Origin: Gemmatimonadaceae bacterium | GTDB taxonomy: Bacteria > Gemmatimonadota > Gemmatimonadetes > Gemmatimonadales > Gemmatimonadaceae | Direction: 5' to 3' | Length of the DNA stretch: 64,000 nucleotides | NCBI GenBank assembly: GCA_035633115.1 | Contig: DASQFN010000079.1 | Span: 1 to 64,000 of the forward strand | In this document: positions 18,109 to 26,085 of the stretch, in pieces | How positions within the stretch are numbered: position 1 is the stretch's first letter | Layout: each line of letters begins with the position of its first letter | Notes under the pieces: generated by a model | The model's database searches: none | The model's input: the letters and a program-made list of their open reading frames with translations, nothing else | What the model was told of the DNA's origin: nothing | Program-made: the position numbers and the translations under genes

Positions 18109-19631
18109 TTCTCGATCCAAAGATCCTCCATGTACGCGGCGGGGTAGTAATGATGCGAAGCGCTCAAACCGCGGATTCGCCGGTGGACGAACCAGGCGAT
18201 CGAAACCGGGATCAGTCGAACCATCGGAGGGTCCGCCCGAAATATTTCCGACACCTTGCGGTAAATCCGGTCCTCCTCGTCCGGATCAGCCGTCCGCTCC
18301 AAACCTTCGAGCAGCTTGAACGCCTCAACGTTCGCGTACCCGAGCGGGTTGCCTCTCCCGAAATCTGTGTCCAATGACTGTGGAGAGTGAGAATGCATCC
18401 ACGCCACGAAATCGCCGCCTCGCAGCTTGTCCCACATAACCGGATTATCGAACATCTGGATATCCATCTGAACGCCGACGCGCCGCAACTGGGCCTGGAC
18501 GTGCACCGCCAGCTTTTCGCGGCCCAATACAGTTCCTACGCTCGCGGTAAAGCGGAACGGGCGTCCGTCCTTGTCGAGGATTCCGTCGCCGTTGCGGTCC
18601 ACCCAACCCGCAGCGGCGAGAAGCGTCCGCGCGAAAGCCGTGTCGTACGGCAGCGGTTCGCTCCACTCGCGCCGGCGGAACTGCCTGGACGTAAGAACCG
18701 CGTCTGTGATGGGCAAGTCGGCCGGGAGGTTCATGACGCCGAGCATCTCGCGACGGTCCAGGGCGTGTGTGAGCGCGCGGCGGACGCGGGGGTCCTGAAA
18801 GAGCGGATGGTTGGCCTTCCAATAGATGGCGGAGGCGTGATGACCCAGCCCTCTCCGATAAATGCGGAAGCGCGAATCGTTCGCGATGCGCGGAGTCTGA
18901 CTGGGCTCGACCTGCGCCATGTCCACCTGCCCGGTCAGCAACTCGGTCAGACCCGCCTCGCCAACGAACTTGAGGATCACCCGCTCGATCCGGGGCTTCC
19001 CCCGGTAGTAGTCCGGGTTGGCCGCGAACTCCATCAGCGTCGGCGGCATGTAGCGCACGAAACGGTATGGGCCGTTCCCCACCGGCTGACGCCAGAACTC
19101 CCACTCCCAGAACCGCTTCGGGTCCAGCCCCTCCAAGAGGTGTTTCGGATAGTAGACGATGTCGCCCAGGTAGTAGAGGCTGGACGCTCGAATCGTCACC
19201 GTGGAGTCGTCCACGACGGTGGCCTTGATCCCGGGGTACTCGGCGACGTCGGGGTGGCCGAGGAGATCCAGCGTGAACTTCACGTCGTGGGCGGTAGTGG
19301 GGACGCCGTCCTGCCAGCGCACATCGGTACGCAAGTGGAATGTGTACTCCTTGTGGTCCGCGGAGTGCTCCCAGCTCCGGGCCAGCCGCCCTTGGAGCTC
19401 ACCTCGCTCGTCCCACGTCGCAAGGCGGAGGAAGAAGAGGAAGTCGAGGTCCGGTCCGGCGTCAGGCAGGACTTCCCGAACGTCCGACACGGCCATGACC
19501 ACGGTGGAGCCGCGGTCGTAGGCAGGATCGTCTGGGCGACCGCAGGCGATGGGACCAAGGGAGAGAACGAGGGTTGCCGCCAGCCGCCAGAACGGCGTCC
19601 CGATCCGCGTCACTCCTAACGTGAGTTTCAC
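18105..19631 (-). CDS. SBP11: mosaic peptide ABC substrate-binding lipoprotein
   Basis: An SBP_bac_5 member of about 508 aa (leader RLAATLVLSLGPIA|C). TTG 19658, immediately after the upstream stop, and GTG 19613 are alternative starts. The first half matches SBP18 (HSADHKEYTFHLRTDVRWQD, YYPKHLLEGLDPKRFWEWEF). From about the VILKFVGEAGLTELL region onward it matches SBP19 (DLPITDAVLTSRQFRRREW, WVDRNGDGILDKDGRPFRF), with long runs of identical DNA. The switch is near 18960. This looks like recombination between tandem paralogues, combining one ligand-entry lobe with another C-terminal lobe. It may therefore have a new specificity. Confidence 0.88.
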   Translation of the reverse strand: MKLTLGVTRIGTPFWRLAATLVLSLGPIACGRPDDPAYDRGSTVVMAVSDVREVLPDAGPDLDFLFFLRLATWDERGELQGRLARSWEHSADHKEYTFHLRTDVRWQDGVPTTAHDVKFTLDLLGHPDVAEYPGIKATVVDDSTVTIRASSLYYLGDIVYYPKHLLEGLDPKRFWEWEFWRQPVGNGPYRFVRYMPPTLMEFAANPDYYRGKPRIERVILKFVGEAGLTELLTGQVDMAQVEPSQTPRIANDSRFRIYRRGLGHHASAIYWKANHPLFQDPRVRRALTHALDRREMLGVMNLPADLPITDAVLTSRQFRRREWSEPLPYDTAFARTLLAAAGWVDRNGDGILDKDGRPFRFTASVGTVLGREKLAVHVQAQLRRVGVQMDIQMFDNPVMWDKLRGGDFVAWMHSHSPQSLDTDFGRGNPLGYANVEAFKLLEGLERTADPDEEDRIYRKVSEIFRADPPMVRLIPVSIAWFVHRRIRGLSASHHYYPAAYMEDLWIEK

Positions 19632-19658
19632 CCCCAGGCGGATTGAGTTCAACGCCAA

Positions 19659-19976
19659 TTAGACGTTCACGAGCGTTACTTCGCCCGGTAGCGGGCTTGG
19701 CAGCGCCGCGATGACGGCCTGCACGAGTGTCTCGAGATCCTGCATTCGATTGCTCCGCGCGTCCAGCACGAGAATCGCGATGGGTCGGCCCCTTAGGTTC
19801 TGCTGATGGCGTAGGCTCTGGTCAAGCGTCAGGAACGCGTCGAACTCCCGCTGGCATGCATCGAGTAATTCACCGTTCAGATCAGACCACCCACGCTGAT
19901 GGACGCTCTCCACATTATGGCCGACCAGAAAGGCGCCGAAGGCAACTGGCAGGTTGGCATCGAGGACCACGCGCAC
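19659..19976 (-). CDS. PIN-like DUF5615 protein (toxin candidate)
   Basis: 105 aa with the DUF5615/Mut7-C-like PIN layout: an N-terminal acidic motif (MRVVLDANLPVAF), HNVESVHQRGWSDLNGELLD in the middle, and DAFLTLDQSLRHQQNL with further acidic residues. Members of this family sit next to DUF433 antitoxin-like genes, as here, and are predicted RNases of type II toxin-antitoxin modules. Activity is inferred. It lies between SBP11 and a truncated DUF433 reading frame, inside the enzyme island that interrupts the SBP array. Its stop codon abuts the possible TTG start of SBP11. Confidence 0.75.
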   Translation of the reverse strand: MRVVLDANLPVAFGAFLVGHNVESVHQRGWSDLNGELLDACQREFDAFLTLDQSLRHQQNLRGRPIAILVLDARSNRMQDLETLVQAVIAALPSPLPGEVTLVNV

Positions 19977-19990
19977 GACCGGCGCGTGAC

Positions 19991-20143
19991 TTACGCGGCG
20001 GTCGCGTGAGCGACTAACGCTCGCTTCGCCACTTCCAGGACAGCGATCGCATGCTCCCGCGTGACGCTTGGGAACTGTGTAAGGAACACGTCGAGGGAAT
20101 CGGAGCAGCGGCGCAACGAGAGGGCGTAGATGAAGTAGCCTTG
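19991..20143 (-). pseudogene. DUF433 antitoxin-like C-terminal fragment
   Basis: The recognisable part (YALSLRRCSDSLDVFLTQ then FPSVTREHAIAVLEVAK) is the C-terminal helix-turn-helix-like half of DUF433 antitoxins. The open frame continues upstream to 20263, but that stretch is the reverse reading of the erythromycin-esterase-like gene end and is not DUF433. The N-terminal half is missing, presumably lost when the esterase gene was joined here. The partner PIN-like gene lies 14 bases downstream and appears intact, leaving a toxin-like gene next to a broken antitoxin. Confidence 0.6.
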
Positions 20144-20145
20144 CT

Positions 20146-21522
20146 CTATTTTTCTTGCGCCGGTCTTATGGAGTGAATGTAGAATATCGCATCCCATGCT
20201 TGAATCGGATTTAGTGGCTGATATTCCCGTTGCCACCGCATTTCCCTCACCTGGTTCAGCCATTCGTACACCGGCCCTGCTTTCGGTACGGTGCGTAGAT
20301 CAAGGAAGAACATCGGCAACCCAATCTGGGCGAGCTCGCCATCCAGACTCCCCCTTTTCGAAGGTTCAACAATCGGAGCCCGGTAGGGTTCCTCCCAGCC
20401 GGATGATTGTACGCCTCGGTAAAAGGTGAACCCAATGTTGACGTAGTCACCTCCCAGCATCGAATCAAGAAATAGCCCGAGACGCGCCCGTTCCCCCCAT
20501 TGCAGGACCTTCATGATGTGACTGTTGTGGGCCCACACCACAATACGACCACTGGGGCCTTCGCGCTGTAAAACCCAGAGAACATTGTCAGCCATCGCCC
20601 TGTCGCGCTCTAAGTCATAACCGTTCGCGTCGTCAGGTTTCTCTTCAGTGGCGGCGCCCCTGTAGGCGGTATCAAGTTGTCTGGCCGCGATGGCGTAGTG
20701 GTAAGCCCACTCATACTCATCCTCAGACGACCGGCGGATGTAGTCAACTCGCCGGGCTTCAAACCGCGACACCAGATCGGCAATTGCCGCCGTGTATGCG
20801 TTCCGTTCCTCAACCGCAAGCTTCTTGTATTTTTTCAGGGATACACCCCGTGCCTGGTCCCCGCCTCCCGAGCCCAGAAATCTTCCCACAAGCGGCAGTA
20901 CGCTCTGGCGCCTGGCAAAAGCCGCATAGTCAGGGTCGACCTTATCCAGGTAGGTCAACGCCCCTTCGATTGCCGCCAACGGGCTGCTGTAACTAACCGC
21001 GACATCAATCCCGTAAAAATGGAGCTTGCGGGTGTGCTGCGGGTTCTCGTTGTAACGCCGCATCCACCGGACGAGCGCCAGCAGCTCCTGTTCATTCCCG
21101 AACCCCCAGGTGAACCAGTTATGCTGCCAGCGTTCGGGCTCATCGACGCGACCGAGCACGTAATCGTTGATTTTGACCGCTTCGGCAAATCCCGTTTCCA
21201 TGGCAAAGGCCGTAAACCCCATCTCCTCGACAAGAAATTCGAGCAGGCGATGCCTGACCTGGTAGAACTCGTGTACTCCGTGCAGGCTTTCCCCGAGCGC
21301 AACCACCCGCGCCTTCCCGATCATCTTTTTGATCGGCTGCAGGTCCTTGAAGCCCTTTCCAGGTTCAGTCGTCGTGACCGGGATGGCGTTCTTTGCAGCC
21401 CATGCAACGAAGGCATCAGCCTCCCGCTCAGATTGCTTCGCCTCCTGCGCACGAACCAGCGGAGCGATGACCGCAAGACTGGCGACAAGAAAGACAACCA
21501 TTGTTCCTTTTGGGCTATGCAT
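20146..21522 (-). CDS. Secreted erythromycin-esterase-family protein
   Basis: A 458-aa protein. The start at 21522 has a strong Shine-Dalgarno (GGAGAGGAGG, 5-6 bases upstream). Signal peptide: MVVFLVASLAVIAPLVRA, then QEAKQSEREAD. The body shows the EreA/EreB-type fold motifs: VVALGESLHGVHEF (Glu/His of the active site), FAMETGFAEAVKINDYVLG, LHFYGIDVA and IVVWAHNSHIMK. Characterised relatives hydrolyse macrolide lactones, but most secreted homologues have unknown substrates, so antibiotic resistance should not be assumed. The QE-KQSERE segment after the signal is shared with the unrelated S9 peptidase at 31522-33795. Confidence 0.82.
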   Translation of the reverse strand: MHSPKGTMVVFLVASLAVIAPLVRAQEAKQSEREADAFVAWAAKNAIPVTTTEPGKGFKDLQPIKKMIGKARVVALGESLHGVHEFYQVRHRLLEFLVEEMGFTAFAMETGFAEAVKINDYVLGRVDEPERWQHNWFTWGFGNEQELLALVRWMRRYNENPQHTRKLHFYGIDVAVSYSSPLAAIEGALTYLDKVDPDYAAFARRQSVLPLVGRFLGSGGGDQARGVSLKKYKKLAVEERNAYTAAIADLVSRFEARRVDYIRRSSEDEYEWAYHYAIAARQLDTAYRGAATEEKPDDANGYDLERDRAMADNVLWVLQREGPSGRIVVWAHNSHIMKVLQWGERARLGLFLDSMLGGDYVNIGFTFYRGVQSSGWEEPYRAPIVEPSKRGSLDGELAQIGLPMFFLDLRTVPKAGPVYEWLNQVREMRWQREYQPLNPIQAWDAIFYIHSIRPAQEK

Positions 21523-21566
21523 TTTTGCCTCCTCTCCCCAATCACCTTTCAAAGGACGACCTGTGG

Positions 21567-22526
21567 TCACCAATAGGGGTGCCCATCCCATGCTTGATTG
21601 AAGGTGAGCCGTCGCACATTCGAGCCGTCGGCATCCATCACGTACATTTCGAAGTTGTCTCTCGGCTTCTTCGCTTTCCCGTCCCGGTTGGAGCCAAAGG
21701 CGATCTTCTTTCCATCTGGCGACCAAACGGGAGTCAAGCTACTTCTGCCCATAGCCGTTGCGTTCGAGAGCCTGTCTACATTGGACCCGTCGGCATTCAT
21801 CACGTAAATCTCTGCGGCCCTGAGCCAGTTTTTCGAGGTTCGGTCCCAGCTTGAGTCGAAGGCGATCCTCTTTCCATCCGGCGACCAAGCGGGATGCTCA
21901 CTGCCGAGGCTCTTGCCCGGTGTATAGGTGAGCCGCTTGACATTGGATCCGTCACCGTCCATGACATAAATTTCCTGTTTTCCGTCCCGGCTGGAGTCAA
22001 AAACGATCCTCTTTCCGTCGGGCGACCAATCCGGATTCTCGTTGCTCTTACCGCTACCCTTCGTGTGCGTGAGCCGGTGCACATTCGAGCCGTCGGTATC
22101 CATTACGTAGATCTCCATGTTCCCGTCCCGGTTGGATGCAAAGGCGATCCTCTTTCCATCCGGCGACCACGCGGGATTTTCGCTCTCCTTACCTGGCGTG
22201 TGCGTGCGTCGCTGCACATTGGAGCCATCCGCATCCATCTCGTAAACCTCCAGGTTCCCCTCTCGATTGGAGGCGAAGGCAATTCTCTTTCTATCCGGCG
22301 ACCAGGCAGGAACCCAACTGGCTCCACCCTTGCCCGATGTGTGCGTGAGCCGCTGCTGGTGGGAACTGTCAGGGTCCATGACGTAGACCTCTTCGTGTCC
22401 ATCCCGCTCTGAGTCAAAGACGATTTTCTTCTGTCTCCGGTCTGCTTGCCGTGCCTCCTGAGTACCACCCAAGGGAGGAACGATCGCAAGGCACGACAAC
22501 ATCATGAGAAACAAAGCTCGCTTCAT
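21567..22526 (-). CDS. Secreted TolB-like PD40 beta-propeller protein
   Basis: 319 aa with signal peptide MKRALFLMMLSCLAIVPPLG, followed by about six PD40 repeats. Each has the form AWSPDGKRIAFASNRDGN-EIYVMD-DGSNV-RLT. This is the C-terminal propeller architecture of TolB, but without TolB's N-terminal domain, so it is probably a free periplasmic propeller for protein or ligand binding. The start overlaps the stop of an upstream propeller fragment (22523-22526, ATGA). The leader's TQEARQADR resembles the esterase and S9-peptidase leaders. It lies 44 nt upstream of the esterase gene and is probably co-transcribed with it. Confidence 0.8.
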   Translation of the reverse strand: MKRALFLMMLSCLAIVPPLGGTQEARQADRRQKKIVFDSERDGHEEVYVMDPDSSHQQRLTHTSGKGGASWVPAWSPDRKRIAFASNREGNLEVYEMDADGSNVQRRTHTPGKESENPAWSPDGKRIAFASNRDGNMEIYVMDTDGSNVHRLTHTKGSGKSNENPDWSPDGKRIVFDSSRDGKQEIYVMDGDGSNVKRLTYTPGKSLGSEHPAWSPDGKRIAFDSSWDRTSKNWLRAAEIYVMNADGSNVDRLSNATAMGRSSLTPVWSPDGKKIAFGSNRDGKAKKPRDNFEMYVMDADGSNVRRLTFNQAWDGHPYW

Positions 22527-22867
22527 CTTTCCCTCCTACTGTTTCCCTGCTTAACGGCGGGCAGGAAGTCCTTCAGCACCCAGACTTCGCTGCGGGCCTC
22601 CGTCCCTGCCGTGAAGGCGATGCGCGTGCCGTCGGGATCAACACTCAGGCCATACGGCACCAGTGCTTCCATCTTCAGCCCCAGGTTCTGCGGCTCTCCG
22701 CCGTCGGCAGAGATGCGCCAAAACTCGAACATCCCATTTTCCCCGGCGACGGTGCGGGCATAAATGATGTGGCGCGAGTCAGGTGTCCAGGCCGGCACAC
22801 CAACAGTGGCCGGATCTTGCACTCGAAGTAGTTCAAGGGGTTGACCGCCGTCGGTCGGTAGGACCAT
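22523..22867 (-). pseudogene. C-terminal fragment of a PD40/TolB-like protein
   Basis: 114 codons resembling the last repeats of a PD40 propeller: VPAWTPDSRHIIYART, then FWRISADGGEPQNLGLKME, LSVDPDGTRIAFTAG and EVWVLKDFLPA. That ending is common in large propeller or kinase-propeller proteins. There is no signal peptide and no start region, and sequence upstream of 22868 is unrelated, so the 5' part has been deleted. Its stop overlaps the next gene's ATG, so it may persist as a translational leader for the propeller gene. It could still be translated from a GTG near 22867. Confidence 0.6.
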
Positions 22868-22942
22868 CAGTGCAGTGGTTCTATCAACCGTTTTTCCAAT
22901 ATGCGAACGCGGAAGAGGACAGTCCGGGCGCGGGATCTGCCG

Positions 22943-24400
22943 CTACCGCACTTTTCGCCCCGTCCAGTCATACCGATACTTTCGCCCCGTCTGGTCAAGT
23001 CCGCTCAGGTGCACTACCAGGCCGGTCACCGTCCCGGCGGGGTTAACGACGAACGACAACTGCATGTCCGCGATTTTCAGAAAGAATTCTGTCGGTGCCT
23101 CGGCAAAGAGCTGCGCCCGCCGGTTCCCGGCCGGTTGAGCCCAGAGCGACCCATTCTCTTTCGTGATCACGATCGGGACAGGCACCGCGTATTCGCCGAC
23201 GAACCGGTCCAGCGTAGCCGGGTCAAGCTTGATCTCCCGCCGCCTGACCAGCGCATCGTTCAACTCAGCCGTCCCATCATAGAAAGCCGCCAGCTCGACA
23301 AGCCTGGCGCCACTGGCGTCCGCCACAGCGTAGCTCACAAAGGGATAGTTGTCCGACAGGATCGCTCCGCCGAACTCGCCGCGCTTGTTCACCGCGTAGA
23401 AGGCGAGGCCGAATTTCGGCCGCCCCCGTTGATTGAGCAGCCGCGGCTCCGTAGTCGCCACCACGCGCCGCAGCGTTTCCAGGCACGCATCGGTGGGCGA
23501 GAGGCCGCGCCGCATTCCCTCTACAGTAAGGAACGCGCCGCAAACCTTCATGTTCGCCTCACCGCGCCCGGTCGAGCCCGCCGCGCCAACATCGTTGTCG
23601 CAGTACTGACCCGCGCCGATGATGGGCGAATCGCCGACGCGACCGGGGATCTTCCACGAGCGACCACTCGTCGACGTGCAAGAGCTGAGGTCACCATTGG
23701 CCGCGACCGCGTTCATGTTGATCGTGCCATGCGTCCACGCGATCTTGTCCGACCAAAGTGCCGCGTTCAATGGCTGGTCCTCCTCGTCCGTCCGTTTCTT
23801 CTGCGCTGCATTCCAGCGGAGCCAGTTCTCGCGCGCCTTGTCGTTGATCCACCCATCCCCGCTCTTGGCGCGCGTTGCCTTCCATTTCAGCCACTCCGCC
23901 TTCGACTTGTCGGTGAGGAGGTTCTGCTCCTTGAAGCCCATGGAGAGCGCGAAACGCCTAGCGTCCTTGCCCACGAGGAGCATGTGGTCCGTGTACTCCA
24001 TCACGGCCCTGGCGACGAGCGATGGCGTGGCAATCCCCTCGAGCGCGCCGACGGCGCCGGCTCGCCTTGTGGGGCCGTGCATGCACGAAGCGTCGAGCTG
24101 TACGACTCCCTCCTCGTTGGGCAGTCCGCCGAGTCCGACAGACTGATCTTCCGGGTCGAGCTCCTGAATGTTCACGCCGGCAATGATCGCGTCGAGCGTG
24201 TCGGCGCCTTTCATCAGCATGTCGTAGGCGACCTTGACGCCGCGAATGCCGTTGTCCGAGGCAACCACGCAGGGCCGCGAGCCCTTCGGGATGATGATGG
24301 CGGGCGCCGGGAACGTCGGGGACCCGGCGATCCTTGCGCCGAGGACGGGTACGGCGGCGCCGGCCAGGAGGAACTCGCGACGGGAGATGGTCTCTCTCAT
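22943..24400 (-). CDS. Tat-exported glycosylasparaginase-type (asparaginase_2) hydrolase
   Basis: 485 aa from ATG 24400. The Tat signal is ISRREFLLAGAAVPVLGA. The Ntn-hydrolase body contains the GGLPNEEGVVQLDAS block and the autocleavage/nucleophile Thr region (WTHGTINMNAVAANGDLSS). KIPGRVGDSPIIGAGQY and DNDVGAAGSTGRGE follow. Family members cleave N4-(beta-N-acetylglucosaminyl)-L-asparagine or beta-aspartyl/isoaspartyl peptides. A C-terminal extension (from about LDPATLDRFVGEY to the end) looks like a DUF3471 lipocalin-like module fused to the hydrolase. The enzyme would process glycopeptides or isoaspartyl peptides in the periplasm, which fits its place inside a peptide-uptake array. Confidence 0.85.
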   Translation of the reverse strand: MRETISRREFLLAGAAVPVLGARIAGSPTFPAPAIIIPKGSRPCVVASDNGIRGVKVAYDMLMKGADTLDAIIAGVNIQELDPEDQSVGLGGLPNEEGVVQLDASCMHGPTRRAGAVGALEGIATPSLVARAVMEYTDHMLLVGKDARRFALSMGFKEQNLLTDKSKAEWLKWKATRAKSGDGWINDKARENWLRWNAAQKKRTDEEDQPLNAALWSDKIAWTHGTINMNAVAANGDLSSCTSTSGRSWKIPGRVGDSPIIGAGQYCDNDVGAAGSTGRGEANMKVCGAFLTVEGMRRGLSPTDACLETLRRVVATTEPRLLNQRGRPKFGLAFYAVNKRGEFGGAILSDNYPFVSYAVADASGARLVELAAFYDGTAELNDALVRRREIKLDPATLDRFVGEYAVPVPIVITKENGSLWAQPAGNRRAQLFAEAPTEFFLKIADMQLSFVVNPAGTVTGLVVHLSGLDQTGRKYRYDWTGRKVR

Positions 24401-24552
24401 TGATGCTCCGCGTTTGAACGTAAGGGATGATATCGATTTCAGACATGCGTTCTCCTGATCGGACAACGTGCCTCTCAACGAACCTATATGTAGTGCCGTC
24501 CGTGGCGAACGCTACGGATGGGCCGCTAGGAGGAGAGAGGAGCTTCCAACCC

Positions 24553-26085
24553 TCATTTCTCCAGCCACAGATCTTCCATGTACTTATCCGGTTTAGCATG
24601 AAACGGCGTACTGAGCCCGCGAACCCGCCGGTGGGCGAAGGTTGTGAGGGTTGTAGGAACCAGGCGCGTGAGAGGCAGGTCGGCTCGAAGGATCTCCGCC
24701 AGCGCGCGGTAGATCCGATCCAGCTCGTCCGGGTCGCCCGCAGTCACCGCCTGGTCAATCAGCCTGATGGCTTCCGGGTTCCGATAGCCGGTAGGATTGT
24801 CTCTTCCGAGATATCTCGTCCGGGCTTCGTCCGCACCCCAATGTTGCCACATGAACGCGGCCTCGAAGTCTCCGCCGCCCAGTCTCTTCCACATCAGACC
24901 CTCATCGAGAACCTGCAAGTCCATGCGGATGCCCACCCTGCTCAACATGGCCTGGACGTAGACGGCCATCTGATTGAATCCGTCGCCGTCGTGCACGATC
25001 GCGGTGAATCGGAACGGCCGCCCGTCCCGCTCTCGCACCGCACCGCCACCGCGATTCTGCCAGCCGGCTGCTTCGAGCAGCGCCCGACCTTTCTCCGGAT
25101 CGTACGGCAGCGCCTCGGGAAACTGTCGGCGTGAGAGTTGGCGGCCCGTGATGACCCCGTCAGCAATGGGGAGATCGGCGGGCAGGTTCAAGATTCGAAG
25201 CAGCTCTCGCCTGTTGATTGCGAGAGTGAGAGCGCGCCGCACTGCGACGTCACGAAAGAGAGCATGGTCGCACTTCCAATAGATGGCTTTGGCGCCGGCG
25301 TAGATCTGGTGATACACGCGAAAGCGGGGATCTCTTGCCACTCGAGGAATCTGCGCCAGATCGCCACGCACGATGTCAGCATTGCCGCTCAGAAGCTCGG
25401 TGAACCCGGCCTTGCCCACGAACTTGAGCGCCACCCGAGCGATCTTGGGTTCGCCTCGATAGTAGGCTGGATTCGCGTCGAACTCGATCATCACCTCCGG
25501 AACATGGCGGGCGAAGCGGAATGGCCCGTTCCCCACGGGGCGCGTCCAGAAGTCCCACTGCGAAAAGTTTTTGGGGTCGAGGTGCTCCAGCAGATGTTTC
25601 GGATAGAAGACGATATCGTCGCGGTATTCGGGATTCCCCCGAATCTTGACGGTGAAGTCGTCAAGAACCGTCACGGAATCGAAGACGTATTCGTTCACGT
25701 CGGGATGGCTCAGGAGATCCAGGGTAAACTTGACATCGTGGGCGGTGACTGGTGTTCCGTCATGCCAGCGGACGTCGGTCCGCAGGTGATAGGTCCAATC
25801 GCGGTAGTCGGGGGAATGTTCCCAGCTCCGAGCGAGCCACGGCTCCAGCTCTCCTCTTTCGTCCCACTTGGCTAGCGGGAGAAACACGAGAAAATCAAGG
25901 TCACTAACATCGGGCTTGATGTCGTTGACGCTGGAGACCGCCATGATCAGCGTAGAGCCGCGCGCGTAGGCCGGGTCACCACCACGGCGGCAGCCGACCG
26001 TAGCGTAAGCCAGCGAACCGACGCTGAGCTGCATGAATTCGCGGCGATCGATCGATCTTAGCAAGGCTAACTTCTGCACGCTCAT
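24553..26085 (-). CDS. SBP10: Tat-exported peptide ABC substrate-binding protein
   Basis: A 510-aa near-duplicate of SBP15. Tat leader: SIDRREFMQLSVGSLAYATVG|C. ATG 26085 overlaps the stop of SBP9. Compared with SBP15 the EF-hand-like loop has decayed (NRGGGAVRERDGRPF), while the surrounding DNA is almost unchanged. Ligand-lobe blocks are WTYHLRTDVRWHDGTPVTA, WTRPVGNGPFRFARHVPEVM and VRRALTLAINRREL. It is the last SBP before the asparaginase/TolB/esterase island and occupies the position equivalent to SBP15 in the duplicated block. Confidence 0.92.
   Translation of the reverse strand: MSVQKLALLRSIDRREFMQLSVGSLAYATVGCRRGGDPAYARGSTLIMAVSSVNDIKPDVSDLDFLVFLPLAKWDERGELEPWLARSWEHSPDYRDWTYHLRTDVRWHDGTPVTAHDVKFTLDLLSHPDVNEYVFDSVTVLDDFTVKIRGNPEYRDDIVFYPKHLLEHLDPKNFSQWDFWTRPVGNGPFRFARHVPEVMIEFDANPAYYRGEPKIARVALKFVGKAGFTELLSGNADIVRGDLAQIPRVARDPRFRVYHQIYAGAKAIYWKCDHALFRDVAVRRALTLAINRRELLRILNLPADLPIADGVITGRQLSRRQFPEALPYDPEKGRALLEAAGWQNRGGGAVRERDGRPFRFTAIVHDGDGFNQMAVYVQAMLSRVGIRMDLQVLDEGLMWKRLGGGDFEAAFMWQHWGADEARTRYLGRDNPTGYRNPEAIRLIDQAVTAGDPDELDRIYRALAEILRADLPLTRLVPTTLTTFAHRRVRGLSTPFHAKPDKYMEDLWLEK

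Noticed and set aside
18387-19619. Long plus-strand open frames opposite SBP genes (for example 410 codons here, 526 codons at 33941-35521)
   Set aside because: They are antisense shadows created by the codon bias of the SBP genes; they have no signal peptide, motif or ribosome-binding site, and the minus-strand frames carry clear family blocks.
22901-24403. 500-codon plus-strand frame opposite the asparaginase gene
   Set aside because: The opposite frame has catalytic and Tat motifs of asparaginase_2; the plus-strand translation is low-complexity Arg/Pro-rich and unrecognisable.
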